Assembly: GCF_004340785.1 (NCBI RefSeq)
Contig: NZ_SLXS01000004.1
Coordinates: 372,001-436,000 of the forward strand
DNA length: 64,000 bases
Direction: 5' to 3'
Source of the DNA: Tumebacillus sp. BK434
Lineage (GTDB): Bacteria > Bacillota > Bacilli > Tumebacillales > Tumebacillaceae
The notes beneath the pieces were generated by a model. It saw only the letters and a program-made list of their open reading frames with translations. It had not been told where the DNA came from and searched no databases. Positions 15,885 to 24,807 of this stretch are shown here, in pieces (positions within the stretch are counted from its first letter, which is position 1; every line of letters begins with the position of its first letter). Both the position numbers and the translations under genes were made by a program.

Positions 15885-16884
15885 ATTTGGCAACCGGTAC
15901 TTTTTCAATGACTTCCGTAACGAATAAGGTAGAATGATCGAGCAGATGAATCAGTTCGGATGTTGCGAACAGCTTGACGACCGGGCGCAAGGGCAGCCCT
16001 TTGGGGACGGCGATGACTTTGCCTTCCTGGCCGTCGTTCAGGCGCACCGACGTGCCGACCGGGTACGGTGCAATGTTGCGGACAAACGCGGTGATGATCT
16101 TCTGGTCATAGCCGGTGTACTCCGACATGATCTTCTCCAGCGCATAATGCGGCAGGACGTGCGTCCCGTCTTCGGCGTTGGTCAGGTGATCGTACATGTC
16201 TGCGAGGGCACAGATCTGCGCATACTCGTGCACCGCGTCTCCTTTTAAGCTGCGCGGGAAGCCCGATCCGTCGATGCGCTCGTGGTGCTGGACGGCGACG
16301 GCAGCCGACAGGGTGTGGAGCATCGGGTAGCGGCGCAGGAGGTTGAAGCCTTCCATCGGATGGTCGAGCGGGTTATCGGTCAGCGCATAGCCGATGTCGT
16401 GCAACAGCGACCCGATCGCCACCTGCTTCACGCGCAGCATATCATAGCCAAGACCGATCGCAGTCAGCGTCGCGAGGATGCAGACGTTGACCGAATGCGC
16501 ATAGCGGTAAGCGGCGCTGGAGCGGATGTCGGTGAACTGTACCATGCAGCCGCGGTTGGCGAGCAGATCGTCGGTGATCTGGTTGGCGACGCGGATCAGC
16601 TCGTCGATGTTCAGCGGTTTCTTCGCGGCTGCCAGATCGAATGCCAGCTGCACGATGCGCGTCGCTCCTTGGCGGACTACATCGGAGACCGGATCGATGT
16701 CTTCGATCGTGCCCAAGAATTCATCTTCGACATAGACGGACAGGATGCCGTACGCTTCTAAACGTTGTTTGTATGCCAGCTTGACCGATGCACCTCGGTT
16801 CAGCAGTATCGACTGGTCGGGCGCATAGATCGGACGGGCGATTTTATGAGCTTCGGACAGTTCATGTAACGAGAGCATTTTCAC
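15883..16884 (-). CDS. HD-GYP domain protein, probable cyclic-di-GMP phosphodiesterase
   Basis: 333 residues from GTG 16884 (AGGAGG nine bases upstream). The N-terminal 120 residues are variable. The HD-GYP domain follows, with LLHDIGY as the HD pair and HHERIDGSGFPRSLKG as the GYP region, where Phe replaces Tyr in the GYP triplet. A C-terminal part of about 60 residues (YPVGTSVRLNDGQEGKVIAV) resembles the small beta domain often attached to Firmicute HD-GYP proteins. It should hydrolyse c-di-GMP in the cytoplasm. It has no membrane segments, unlike the second HD-GYP at 45835-47109. Confidence 0.87.
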   Translation of the reverse strand: MKMLSLHELSEAHKIARPIYAPDQSILLNRGASVKLAYKQRLEAYGILSVYVEDEFLGTIEDIDPVSDVVRQGATRIVQLAFDLAAAKKPLNIDELIRVANQITDDLLANRGCMVQFTDIRSSAAYRYAHSVNVCILATLTAIGLGYDMLRVKQVAIGSLLHDIGYALTDNPLDHPMEGFNLLRRYPMLHTLSAAVAVQHHERIDGSGFPRSLKGDAVHEYAQICALADMYDHLTNAEDGTHVLPHYALEKIMSEYTGYDQKIITAFVRNIAPYPVGTSVRLNDGQEGKVIAVPKGLPLRPVVKLFATSELIHLLDHSTLFVTEVIEKVPVAK

Positions 16885-17076
16885 AATATAAATCCTCCTG
16901 ACGGTAGAACAAGGAATCGTAAGGTACTACTATTTTACTATACTTCCTAGGAGTTTTGAACTAGATTTTTTAATCGGGGTAAGAATGACTGATGTTGCCG
17001 TGTTGAGTTTTTATAAGGAACGAAGGATTCTGCTCTGCCATAGCTTGATAGGGTGAGCGGCAAAGGAGGGGAGTCT

Positions 17077-17958
17077 GTGGACGAGTTGACGTTTCGCCAA
17101 GCGGACCGTGCCGATGTGCCGAAGATGGCGGGCCTGTTTACGAAACGCCCGCCCAAAGAGCGCGTCGCACGGATGACTCGGCGCTTCGGACGGGAACCGG
17201 ACGGCTGGTATGTCGCGGAGCTCAAAGGCGAGATCGTCGGCTGTTGCCAGGCGGTCTTCCCGCGTCCGAAGGACTGCTGGCTGCAATGGATGCGCATCGG
17301 TCCGAACACCCAAGGGAGCGGCGTCGGCGGCGCGTTTGCCGACTATTTGGATCGTCAGGTGCTGGCCAAAGGCGCAGAGGTGGTGCGGCTGAACACGCTG
17401 CCCGGCAATGTGCGCGTGCACGCGATGATGGGCGGAGTGCGCGGCTATACGGAGTGGGCGCGGTGGACGAGATGGAACCGGCTCGCGCAAAAGCCGGCGC
17501 TCGGGCTGGCCCGGCTGCGCCAGGTAGCGCACGCAGACGATGCGGAGGATGTGTTGGCCTGGCTGGAAGGGCAGGTCGGCTATCAGGCGTCTTTTGCGGC
17601 GGTGACCTGCCCGGATGATTTTCGCAAGACGGTGTCGCTCGACCGCAGCCTGCTGCAGGAGCTGATCCGCGGCAAAAAGCGCGGCGGTTGCGTGCTGGCA
17701 GGTGCGGACGGGGACATGGAAGCGGCCGCTCTGTACGCGGTGCAGGGGCAGGAGCTGCGCATCCTGCAGCTGGTCGCGGCGACGACGGCAGGCGGATTGG
17801 CAGCAGCAGCCGGTGCGATTCGGGAAGCGAAGCCGGTCGAGCGGGTATCGATCCAACTGGCCGGGGCCTCGACTGAGCTGATGCGGGCGATTCAGCGCTC
17901 GTTTGCCGGGCCGCATCTGAAAAAGCACGAGTTTTATGTGTTTGGAAAACGCTTGTAA
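17077..17958 (+). CDS. GNAT family N-acetyltransferase
   Basis: 293 residues from GTG 17077, chosen because AAAGGAGGGG lies six bases upstream and inside the longer open frame from 17053. The first 150 residues carry a GNAT fold: LQWMRIGPNTQGSGVGGAFADYL is the beta4/acetyl-CoA-binding motif A (Q-x-x-G-x-G/A), here in the form TQGSGVGG. The C-terminal half is a second, degenerate domain, giving a double-size GNAT. The acceptor substrate is unknown. It is a single gene ended by a terminator. Confidence 0.78.
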   Translation: MDELTFRQADRADVPKMAGLFTKRPPKERVARMTRRFGREPDGWYVAELKGEIVGCCQAVFPRPKDCWLQWMRIGPNTQGSGVGGAFADYLDRQVLAKGAEVVRLNTLPGNVRVHAMMGGVRGYTEWARWTRWNRLAQKPALGLARLRQVAHADDAEDVLAWLEGQVGYQASFAAVTCPDDFRKTVSLDRSLLQELIRGKKRGGCVLAGADGDMEAAALYAVQGQELRILQLVAATTAGGLAAAAGAIREAKPVERVSIQLAGASTELMRAIQRSFAGPHLKKHEFYVFGKRL

Positions 17959-17964
17959 CAGCAG

Positions 17965-17997
17965 AAAACCGCTTGGCGAGGGCCAGGCGGTTTTTCA
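17965..17997 (+). terminator. Terminator after the GNAT gene
   Basis: AAAACCGCTTGGC / GCCAGGCGGTTTT hairpin with one GU pair, then T-rich. Confidence 0.82.
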
Positions 17998-18001
17998 AAG
18001 C

Positions 18002-18787
18002 TCAGTGCGGGGGCTGCGAGAGGTCTTTCGCCGTTTGACGGAGCAGCACATTCAAGATGCGCCGTTCGTCCTCTTTTTGAAACAGGGCCGGCTCGCTGGC
18101 TGCATAGCGGCGGATGCAAAGCTCAGGGTGATGGTCGAGGGTGCCGCTGCGCAACAGGGACAAGGTAAACGCGGCGTCGGCGAGCAGGAAGCCTTCGCCG
18201 GGATAGGAAGTCGGATAGCCGATCGATTTTAAAAGTTTCGCCGGGAGCAGCGGCGGGGCTGTGCGGTGTTCTTTTTTGAAGCGGCTGAGAAAGCGCGTTT
18301 TGGAGCGGGTGTTGGCACCGGCCACCGTGCGGATCACGCGGTCGCCTTGCGGGGTGTTTTCCCACAGTTCAAGGTCGCCGTAGACGCCGACGGTGCGGGA
18401 AGGGGCTTTGGCTAGTTTTTTCTCCATCAGGGCGATCTCGCCGCGCTCGAAGCGGTCACCCGCCTGCAGGACCAGCGCATTGCGCCCGTTGATGTGCGGC
18501 AGGGCGAGGTTGACGAGGCGGGATTTGCCGCAGGGAATGGAGGGGGTGAGCACGCGCAGAGAGAAACGGTCGGGCCAGTGTTTGAGCGAAAGTGCTCCCG
18601 GATCATAATACGGATCATCGGCGAGCAGCAGGCAGTCGATGCTGACGCCTTGCTGGCGCTGGATGCTCTGGAGTGATTTTTTGAACAGGGTGTTGTCGAG
18701 TCCATACAGCAAAAGGGAGGTCGATGGCAGGAGATCTTTGGCCCTGAAGCGAAGTGTGGAAAGATCGGCAGTAGGGTTTCGTCTCAT
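18002..18787 (-). CDS. Glycosyltransferase family 2-like protein, tentative
   Basis: 261 residues with CAGGAGGTTCCC before the ATG. The first half resembles a GT-A fold: SLLLYGLDNTLFKKSLQSIQ matches the opening of GT2 enzymes, and NLALPHINGRNALVLQAGDRF resembles the segment that leads to the DxD metal site, but here it reads QAGD, so a standard DxD is missing. If it is a glycosyltransferase it may be inactive or diverged. It is a lone gene. Fold assignment is by pattern only. Confidence 0.5.
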   Translation of the reverse strand: MRRNPTADLSTLRFRAKDLLPSTSLLLYGLDNTLFKKSLQSIQRQQGVSIDCLLLADDPYYDPGALSLKHWPDRFSLRVLTPSIPCGKSRLVNLALPHINGRNALVLQAGDRFERGEIALMEKKLAKAPSRTVGVYGDLELWENTPQGDRVIRTVAGANTRSKTRFLSRFKKEHRTAPPLLPAKLLKSIGYPTSYPGEGFLLADAAFTLSLLRSGTLDHHPELCIRRYAASEPALFQKEDERRILNVLLRQTAKDLSQPPH

Positions 18788-18898
18788 GGGAACCTCCTGT
18801 GGTTTGTCAATTGGTTATACTATATGTGGACACGGGGACAGACGGAAACCCTGTCAAACGCCCGAAGTTGCGGCGGGGAAGAGATAGGAGCAATGCTG

Positions 18899-19333
18899 AT
18901 GGCGACACATGAACATCCGATGGAGTATTTGCTGTTTTTGAAATACGTGAATGAAGTGGATTATTTTGAAGCGCATGAGGTGCTGGAAGGATATTGGCAC
19001 AGCGACCGGATCGATTTTTATAAAGGGCTGATTCAACTGGCCGTCGGGCTGTATCATCTCAATTCGGGCAACACGGCCGGATTTCGGCAGCTGCTCACCC
19101 GCGCGCGGCAGCTGTTGATGCCGTATGCGCCGGAGTTTCGGGCGCTGGATGTGAAGCGGGTGCTCGCCTATGTGGACGACTGTCTGGAACGGGTGCCGAA
19201 CGTGGTGGAGATGGAGCGGGAAGACGTGAAGCAGTTGGGGGTGGAGCCGATTCAGTTGTGGCTGGAGGACGGGACGCCGATTCCTGAAGTCGTGCCGCCG
19301 GAGTTTCTGGATGGTGAGGAAGCGGATGAGTAA
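18899..19333 (+). CDS. DUF309 domain protein
   Basis: 144 residues from ATG 18899, eight bases after TAGGAG. The family motif is clear: YFEAHEVLEGYWH followed by DFYKGLIQLAVGLYHL, an all-helical bundle whose conserved His, Glu and Trp line one face. The biochemical role of DUF309 is not established. The gene overlaps the start of the ferredoxin gene by eight bases, so the two are translationally coupled. Confidence 0.85.
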   Translation: MATHEHPMEYLLFLKYVNEVDYFEAHEVLEGYWHSDRIDFYKGLIQLAVGLYHLNSGNTAGFRQLLTRARQLLMPYAPEFRALDVKRVLAYVDDCLERVPNVVEMEREDVKQLGVEPIQLWLEDGTPIPEVVPPEFLDGEEADE

Positions 19334-19670
19334 GGTCAAGGTGCTTCCGCACGACAAGACGGTGGACGTGCGCGACGGCGTGCTGTTTCTGGCTGCCGTC
19401 CGCGCGGCGAAAGCGGTGCTGCCGAGCAAATGCGGCGGGAACGGAGCCTGCGGGACGTGCAAGCTGCAGGTGGAGTCGACCAAGCAGCTCGACCCGCCGA
19501 CCAAGACGGAGTCGCGGATGCTGTCCGCGCGGCAGATCCAGGACGGATACCGCCTTGGCTGCCAGGCCAAAGTCAGAGGCGACGCTGTGGTGACCCTGCC
19601 CGAGGACCCGCTGCGCCGGGTCATCCGGATGCAGTTGGAAGCGGCGCGGCGGGAAGAACGAGGGGAATAG
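19326..19670 (+). CDS. [2Fe-2S] ferredoxin (plant/adrenodoxin-type fold)
   Basis: 114 residues from ATG 19326, with GGTGAGGAAG upstream inside the DUF309 gene. The cluster ligands are KCGGNGACGTCK (C-x5-C-x2-C) plus the distal cysteine in YRLGCQAKV, as in [2Fe-2S] ferredoxins. A basic helix ends the protein. It would carry single electrons; its partner is unknown. Coupling to DUF309 is the only contextual hint. Confidence 0.87.
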   Translation: MSKVKVLPHDKTVDVRDGVLFLAAVRAAKAVLPSKCGGNGACGTCKLQVESTKQLDPPTKTESRMLSARQIQDGYRLGCQAKVRGDAVVTLPEDPLRRVIRMQLEAARREERGE

Positions 19671-19671
19671 T

Positions 19672-19699
19672 GGAGGCACTCCGTGAGGGAGTGTCTTTC
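19672..19699 (+). terminator. Terminator after the ferredoxin gene
   Basis: GGCACTCC / GGGAGTGTC hairpin followed by TTTCGTTTT. Confidence 0.65.
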
Positions 19700-19721
19700 G
19701 TTTTGGGCTGAAGCCCGATTC

Positions 19722-19762
19722 CATATCAAAAAGAAAACGCCTCTGCAGCAGGCAGAGGCGTT
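19722..19762 (-). terminator. Terminator of the ABC exporter operon
   Basis: AACGCCTCTGC / GCAGAGGCGTT arms with a T-rich tail (TTCTTTTTG) on the minus strand. Confidence 0.85.
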
Positions 19763-19768
19763 AGAAAG

Positions 19769-21817
19769 TTAGGCTTCCGCCGGCGACAGGGCCGCGGCAG
19801 CTTCGTGTTCGAAGTCTTCTTTGTATTGCAGCTGGTACAGGTTGTAGTACATGCCGCCTTGGGCGAGCAGGGCTTGGTGGTTGCCCATTTCGCGGATCGT
19901 GCCTTTGTGCATGACGATGATCTTGTCGGCATTTTGGATCGTGGACAGACGGTGAGCGACGACGATGGTCGTTCGATCCTGGGTCAGCTTTTGCAGCGCG
20001 TCTTGGATCAGGCTCTCCGTCTCGGTGTCGATGTTGGCTGTCGCTTCGTCGAGCACGAGGATCTTCGGATCGAACGCCAAGGCGCGGGCGAACGCGATCA
20101 GCTGGCGTTCGCCGGCCGAGAAGGTGGCACCGCGCTCTAAGACCGGTTCGTCTAATTTCCCGGGTAATTTGTTGATTAACTTGTCGGCGTTGACGAAGCG
20201 CACCGCCTCTTCGATCTGCCGGTCGGTGATCGATGGCTCCTGCAGGCGAACGTTGTCGCGGATCGTGCCAGTGAAGAGGAAGACGTCCTGCAGCACGACG
20301 GAGATCGCGCGGCGCAGGTCTTCTTTGCGCACGTCTTTGATGTTCACGCCATCGATGAGGATCTCGCCTTTCTGGATGTCGTAAAAGCGGGAGAGCAGGT
20401 TGAGAATCGAGCTTTTCCCCGCCCCGGTCGCACCGACGAAAGCGACCGTCTCGCCCGGTTCGATCGTGAACGACACATCGCGCAGCACCCAGTTTTCACC
20501 GCTGTATGCAAACCAGACGTTTTTGAACTCGACGCGGCCTTTGATGTTCGGGAACGGCTGGGGCTGGGCCGGGTTCTTGATCATATCGTCGGTGTCGAGC
20601 AGTTGGAACAAGCGCTCCGACGAGGCCATCGCCGACTGCAGGATGTTGTATTTCTCCGACAGGTCGTTGATCGGCTGGAAGAACTGCTGGGTGTAGTTGA
20701 TGAACATGTACAGCACACCGATCTGCAGGGCGTTGTCGAGCACTTTGCCGCCGCCGTACCAGATCAGGATCGCCAAGGCGAGCTGCGCGAACAGTTCCAT
20801 CGACGGGCGGAAGATCGCAAACGTCTTCAGCTCCTGCCAGCTCGCTTTGAAATACTCGTCGTTCGTTTTCTCAAACTCCTGATGCATCCGCTTCTCTTGG
20901 CGGAAGATCTGGATGATGCGCATCCCGGAGATGTTTTCGGCCAGCGTCGCGTTGATCTGCGCCAGCTTGACGCGGGTGTCGCGGAAGGCGACACGGGCGT
21001 AATGGCGGTAGATCTGCGAGACGATGATCACGAACGGCACGCAGGCCATCGAGATCAACGCCAGCTTGACGTTGGTCTGGAACATGATCAGGATGATGCC
21101 GAGCAGCAGGAACACGTCTTTGAACAGCGTGACCAGCATGTTCGAATACATTTCGTTCAACGCTTCCGTGTCGTTCATGACGCGGGTGACCAGACGCCCG
21201 ACCGGGTTGCGGTCGAAGAAGGCGAGGGACAGCTTTTGCAGATGGGAGAACAATTGCTGGCGGATGTTGAAGATGATCCGCTGCCCCGTCCATTGCAGAA
21301 CGATCGTCTGGACGTAGTTGAGCACAAATGAACCGAGGATCAGGGCCAGATAGATCAGGCCGATCGCCACCAGCGCGTCGATCTCGGTGTCTTTGAACAA
21401 GTCGACTTCGGCGGCGCTCATCGGAATGCGGTTCGTCTCAGCGCCGGTTGCGTTTTCAACCACCATCACATACTGATCTTGCGCGGCCGTTTCGATGCGG
21501 TAGCGCTCGCGGTCGGCGGGCGGTGTTTCGAAATCGCTCTCCCGCACCAGCACCTGGCCTTGGAAGCTGTAATGTTCCTCGTCCGGCAATTCGGCCGGGG
21601 AAGAAGCGACAAACTCCGTATGGAACACGTTCATGTGATCGTCGATCGCGACTTTGATCAGGTACGGGCGTGCCAGATCGGATACGGTGATCAACAGGAG
21701 CAGGATGATCGAAAGCAGCATCCAGTATTTATACGGTTTCACATATCCGAGGAGGCGACGCATCAGCCGACCGTCATAGGATTTCTCTAATTTTTCTTCT
21801 TCATGGATGTTCGACAT
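19769..21817 (-). CDS. Heterodimeric multidrug ABC exporter, BmrD/YheH-like subunit
   Basis: 682 residues: six-helix exporter domain then nucleotide-binding domain. An extracytoplasmic insertion of about 90 residues between helices 1 and 2 (about 60-150) matches the large YheH/BmrD subunit rather than ordinary half-transporters. Walker A is GATGAGKSS and Walker B is ILVLDEATANID with the catalytic Glu intact, while the signature is the non-consensus FSAGERQ. It pairs with the BmrC-like product encoded 11 bases upstream. In Bacillus the complex exports drugs and Hoechst dye. Confidence 0.88.
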   Translation of the reverse strand: MSNIHEEEKLEKSYDGRLMRRLLGYVKPYKYWMLLSIILLLLITVSDLARPYLIKVAIDDHMNVFHTEFVASSPAELPDEEHYSFQGQVLVRESDFETPPADRERYRIETAAQDQYVMVVENATGAETNRIPMSAAEVDLFKDTEIDALVAIGLIYLALILGSFVLNYVQTIVLQWTGQRIIFNIRQQLFSHLQKLSLAFFDRNPVGRLVTRVMNDTEALNEMYSNMLVTLFKDVFLLLGIILIMFQTNVKLALISMACVPFVIIVSQIYRHYARVAFRDTRVKLAQINATLAENISGMRIIQIFRQEKRMHQEFEKTNDEYFKASWQELKTFAIFRPSMELFAQLALAILIWYGGGKVLDNALQIGVLYMFINYTQQFFQPINDLSEKYNILQSAMASSERLFQLLDTDDMIKNPAQPQPFPNIKGRVEFKNVWFAYSGENWVLRDVSFTIEPGETVAFVGATGAGKSSILNLLSRFYDIQKGEILIDGVNIKDVRKEDLRRAISVVLQDVFLFTGTIRDNVRLQEPSITDRQIEEAVRFVNADKLINKLPGKLDEPVLERGATFSAGERQLIAFARALAFDPKILVLDEATANIDTETESLIQDALQKLTQDRTTIVVAHRLSTIQNADKIIVMHKGTIREMGNHQALLAQGGMYYNLYQLQYKEDFEHEAAAALSPAEA

Positions 21818-21828
21818 GCTGTCACCCC

Positions 21829-23595
21829 CTAGTCGTTCGCTGCGATTTTGTCTTCGAGCAGTTGCTTCTGATAGAGTTCGAAATAGAGGCCGCGAAGCTC
21901 CAGCAGCTGGTCGTGCGTGCCGCGTTCAATGATCGTGCCTTCGTCGAGGACGAGGATCTCATCCGCGTCTTTGATCGTCGAGATGCGGTGCGCGATGATC
22001 AGCGAGGTGCGGGCTTGCATGATCTGCTTCAAACGCAGCAGAATCTCTTCTTCGGTGTGCGTGTCAACGGCAGACAGGCTGTCGTCGAGGATCAGGATCT
22101 TCGGGTTCTTGATCACGGCACGGGCGATCGACACGCGCTGTTTCTGGCCGCCGGACAACGTGACGCCGCGCTCGCCGAGCATGGTGTCATAGCCGTGTTC
22201 GAAATCGACGATGTTGCTGTGCACCTGCGCCAAAGCGGCTGCCGCTTCGACTTGTTCCTGCGTGTGACCGTTCGCCGCACCGGAGAAAGCGATGTTGTCG
22301 CGGATCGACTTCGAGAACAGGAAGTTCTCCTGCGGCACATAGCCGATGTTTTCGCGCAAGGTGGCCAAAGGCACCCGGGTGATGTCCACACCGTCGAGGT
22401 ACAAGGCGCCTTGGGGCGCGTTGTACAGGCGGAGCAGCAGGTTCATCAATGTCGATTTGCCCGAGCCGGTGCGGCCGATGATCGCCACCGTCTTGCCCGC
22501 TTGAATCGAGATGTTGATGTTGTTCAACACAGGTCTCTCAGCGCCCGGATAGGTGAAGGTGAGGTTCTTGAACTCGATGTTGCCTTCGAGGTCGGTCTTG
22601 TCATGGCGCGCCTCTTCACCGTCGTAGATCTCCGGCAGCGTGTGCAGCACTTCGTTGATCCGCTTCATCGAAGCCGCCCCGCGCTGCCACATGTTGATGA
22701 CCCAGCCGATCGCCATCATCGGCCAGGTCATCAGGCCGAGGTAGGTGTTAAAAGCGACGAAGTCGCCGAGCGAGATCGTGCCGCGCACGACGAGGATGCC
22801 GCCGTAGGACAGCGCGATCAGGAAGGACAGCGCCGTGACCAGCTGCACGATCGGGTTGTAGATGCCGTTGACTTTGATCAGGTTGAGGTTGGCTTTGAAG
22901 TTCTCGTTGTTTTCCGCCGTGAACTTGTTGATCTCTTTTTCTTCCTGCACGAACGACTTGACGACGCGCACGCCGGCGAAGTTCTCCTGCACGCGGTCGG
23001 TCAGCGACCCGAATGCCGCCTGCACCTCTCCGAAGCGGCGATGGATCACCCGCCCGAACAAGGTGACGATCAGCGCGAGGAACGGCATCGGCGCCAGCGC
23101 CGCCAAGGTCAGCTGCCAGCCGACCGTGTAGACCATCATGATCAGCGTAAAGGTCAGGACGAACGCCGGGTCGACCGCGGAAAGAAAGCCCGGCCCCAGC
23201 GCCTGGCGAATCGCGCCCAAGTCGTTGGTCGCGTGCGCCATCAGGTCGCCCGTCTTGTGATGGTTGAAGTAGTTCGGGGACAAGTTCTGCAGATGCTGAT
23301 AAAACTTGTCGCGCAGATAGACTTCCGCTTTGCGCGAGTTCCCCATGATGTAGATGCGCCAATAATACCGGGCGAGGGCGGAGAACACCGCCGCGCCAAA
23401 AATGATCGCAGCGTACATCAGAATGCCGGAGCGGTCCAGCCCGCCGCCGCGCAGGTCATCGACGAACAATCCAAGCATTTTCGGTGTGATCAAGCCGATC
23501 ACGTCGACAAAAAAGACCCAGAAGATGCCGAGGAGAAAGGAACTTTTGTGCGCGATGAAAAATTCTTTGAGTGTAATAAATTCTTTCATCATCAT
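21829..23595 (-). CDS. Heterodimeric multidrug ABC exporter, BmrC/YheI-like subunit
   Basis: 588 residues with six membrane helices and an ATPase domain: Walker A GRTGSGKST, consensus signature LSGGQKQR, and Walker B ILILDDSLSAVD in which Asp replaces the catalytic Glu. This is the mirror image of its partner, so the dimer has one consensus and one degenerate ATP site. AAAGGAAG precedes three tandem ATG codons; the first is used here. No BmrB-like attenuation leader is evident in the 60-base gap upstream. Confidence 0.88.
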   Translation of the reverse strand: MMMKEFITLKEFFIAHKSSFLLGIFWVFFVDVIGLITPKMLGLFVDDLRGGGLDRSGILMYAAIIFGAAVFSALARYYWRIYIMGNSRKAEVYLRDKFYQHLQNLSPNYFNHHKTGDLMAHATNDLGAIRQALGPGFLSAVDPAFVLTFTLIMMVYTVGWQLTLAALAPMPFLALIVTLFGRVIHRRFGEVQAAFGSLTDRVQENFAGVRVVKSFVQEEKEINKFTAENNENFKANLNLIKVNGIYNPIVQLVTALSFLIALSYGGILVVRGTISLGDFVAFNTYLGLMTWPMMAIGWVINMWQRGAASMKRINEVLHTLPEIYDGEEARHDKTDLEGNIEFKNLTFTYPGAERPVLNNINISIQAGKTVAIIGRTGSGKSTLMNLLLRLYNAPQGALYLDGVDITRVPLATLRENIGYVPQENFLFSKSIRDNIAFSGAANGHTQEQVEAAAALAQVHSNIVDFEHGYDTMLGERGVTLSGGQKQRVSIARAVIKNPKILILDDSLSAVDTHTEEEILLRLKQIMQARTSLIIAHRISTIKDADEILVLDEGTIIERGTHDQLLELRGLYFELYQKQLLEDKIAAND

Positions 23596-23655
23596 CTTCC
23601 TTTATGCTAACATTTGGACAATTGCGAGTAAAAAGTCAAAGTTCTGAGGTATTGT

Positions 23656-23925
23656 ATGGTCTACGTATATCTTTTAGAATGCGGGGACGGAACGCTGTAC
23701 ACGGGGATCACACCCGATCTGTGGAAGCGCATCCTCCTCCACGAAAAGGGCAAAGGCGCGAAATACACGCGCGGACGCGGCCCGCTCACACTGCGCTATG
23801 TGGAAGTCCAGCCGGACCTCAGCAGCGCCTTGCGCCGGGAGCGCGAGATCAAACGCTTCAAGCGGGTGAACAAAGAGTTGCTGATCCAGTCGATCTGCCT
23901 GCTGCCGCCACCAGAACGTTCGTGA
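23656..23925 (+). CDS. GIY-YIG domain protein (YazA/UPF0213-like)
   Basis: 89 residues, a bare GIY-YIG nuclease domain. VYLLECGDGTLYTGIT carries the two strands (here VYL and YTG), followed by the conserved Arg/Lys helix and the distal Glu in KYTRGRGPLTLRYVE. These stand-alone domains resemble structure-specific nucleases, but their cellular role is not settled. TGAGG precedes the ATG. It is divergent from the exporter operon. Confidence 0.85.
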   Translation: MVYVYLLECGDGTLYTGITPDLWKRILLHEKGKGAKYTRGRGPLTLRYVEVQPDLSSALRREREIKRFKRVNKELLIQSICLLPPPERS

Positions 23926-23943
23926 GACGAAATAAACGTTCGG

Positions 23944-23974
23944 AGAAAATGCGCTCTCAGCTGCAGAGCGCATC
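23944..23974 (-). terminator. Terminator of the Cys-containing regulator gene
   Basis: ATGCGCTCT / AGAGCGCAT hairpin; on the minus strand it is followed by TTTCTCC. Confidence 0.7.
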
Positions 23975-23989
23975 AAGGGCGGCGGAATG

Positions 23990-24631
23990 TTAAGCTTGTG
24001 GTTCTTCGATCTGGTGAATCTTGAACACGCAGCAGCTGCCGCCTTCGGCGAGGCACTGCGAGCGGTTGACATCGGTGCCGAGCACGCGGCGAAACACGTT
24101 CGTCTCGCAGGCGCAGGTCTCAGGATAGACCTTCGAAACTTGCGCGATCGGGCAGTTGTACTCGACGATCTCATAGGAGCCGTCTGTCTTGCGCTCCCAT
24201 TTGGCGAGATAGCCTTTGCTGTTTTGCATCTCGGCGAGCGTCTGCACCTTCTCCTCCAGCGATTTGCCGGCGAGCATTTCATCCAATTGTGCAGACAGGC
24301 GATCTTCGCGCTGGTCGAAAATGGCCTTGATCTTGTCCTCCCCGTCGACGCGGACAATGTCTTCTAAAATGTCCAGCATCAGGGAATGATAATTCTTGGG
24401 AAAGAGATCATCCGCTTCTTCCGTCAACTGATACACCTTAGCGGGGCGTCCCATCGGCTGGCGGATGGTGGTCGGGTAGATCAAATTGTCCCGCTCCAGC
24501 GTGGCGATGTGACGGCGAATGGCCATCTCGGTGATCCCGATGCGTTCGGCCAGATCGCCCGCGCTCATCGGGCCTTCGGTCCGCAGGATCGTGATGATCG
24601 TTTTGCGGGTGTTGGTCTCTTGATTGGACAT
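23990..24631 (-). CDS. Winged-helix regulator with C-terminal cysteine cluster (SufR-like)
   Basis: 213 residues. An N-terminal winged helix (about 8-70, MSAGDLAERIGITEMAIRRH) precedes a helical middle and a C-terminal domain with six cysteines: C160, C173, C175, C193, C200 and C201. The C160-x12-C173 spacing recalls SufR-type iron-sulfur repressors. Sensing of an Fe-S cluster or metal is therefore plausible but unproven. The gene is divergent from the Ca2+/H+ exchanger, and its targets are unknown. Confidence 0.7.
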   Translation of the reverse strand: MSNQETNTRKTIITILRTEGPMSAGDLAERIGITEMAIRRHIATLERDNLIYPTTIRQPMGRPAKVYQLTEEADDLFPKNYHSLMLDILEDIVRVDGEDKIKAIFDQREDRLSAQLDEMLAGKSLEEKVQTLAEMQNSKGYLAKWERKTDGSYEIVEYNCPIAQVSKVYPETCACETNVFRRVLGTDVNRSQCLAEGGSCCVFKIHQIEEPQA

Positions 24632-24807
24632 AAACGTTCACCCTTCCGGAACTATTATGAACAGTATATACGTTTTCGTGCCCGAAGTAAATTTCTATAT
24701 ATAAAAGGTTAGAAAATGGGTGAGAGGCACTCGGGATGGGTAGTTTTGCATTTTGAGAAGCCTCTTGCCAGACTCAGTTCAGTAGCCGATTGAGGAGGAA
24801 TGTTACG

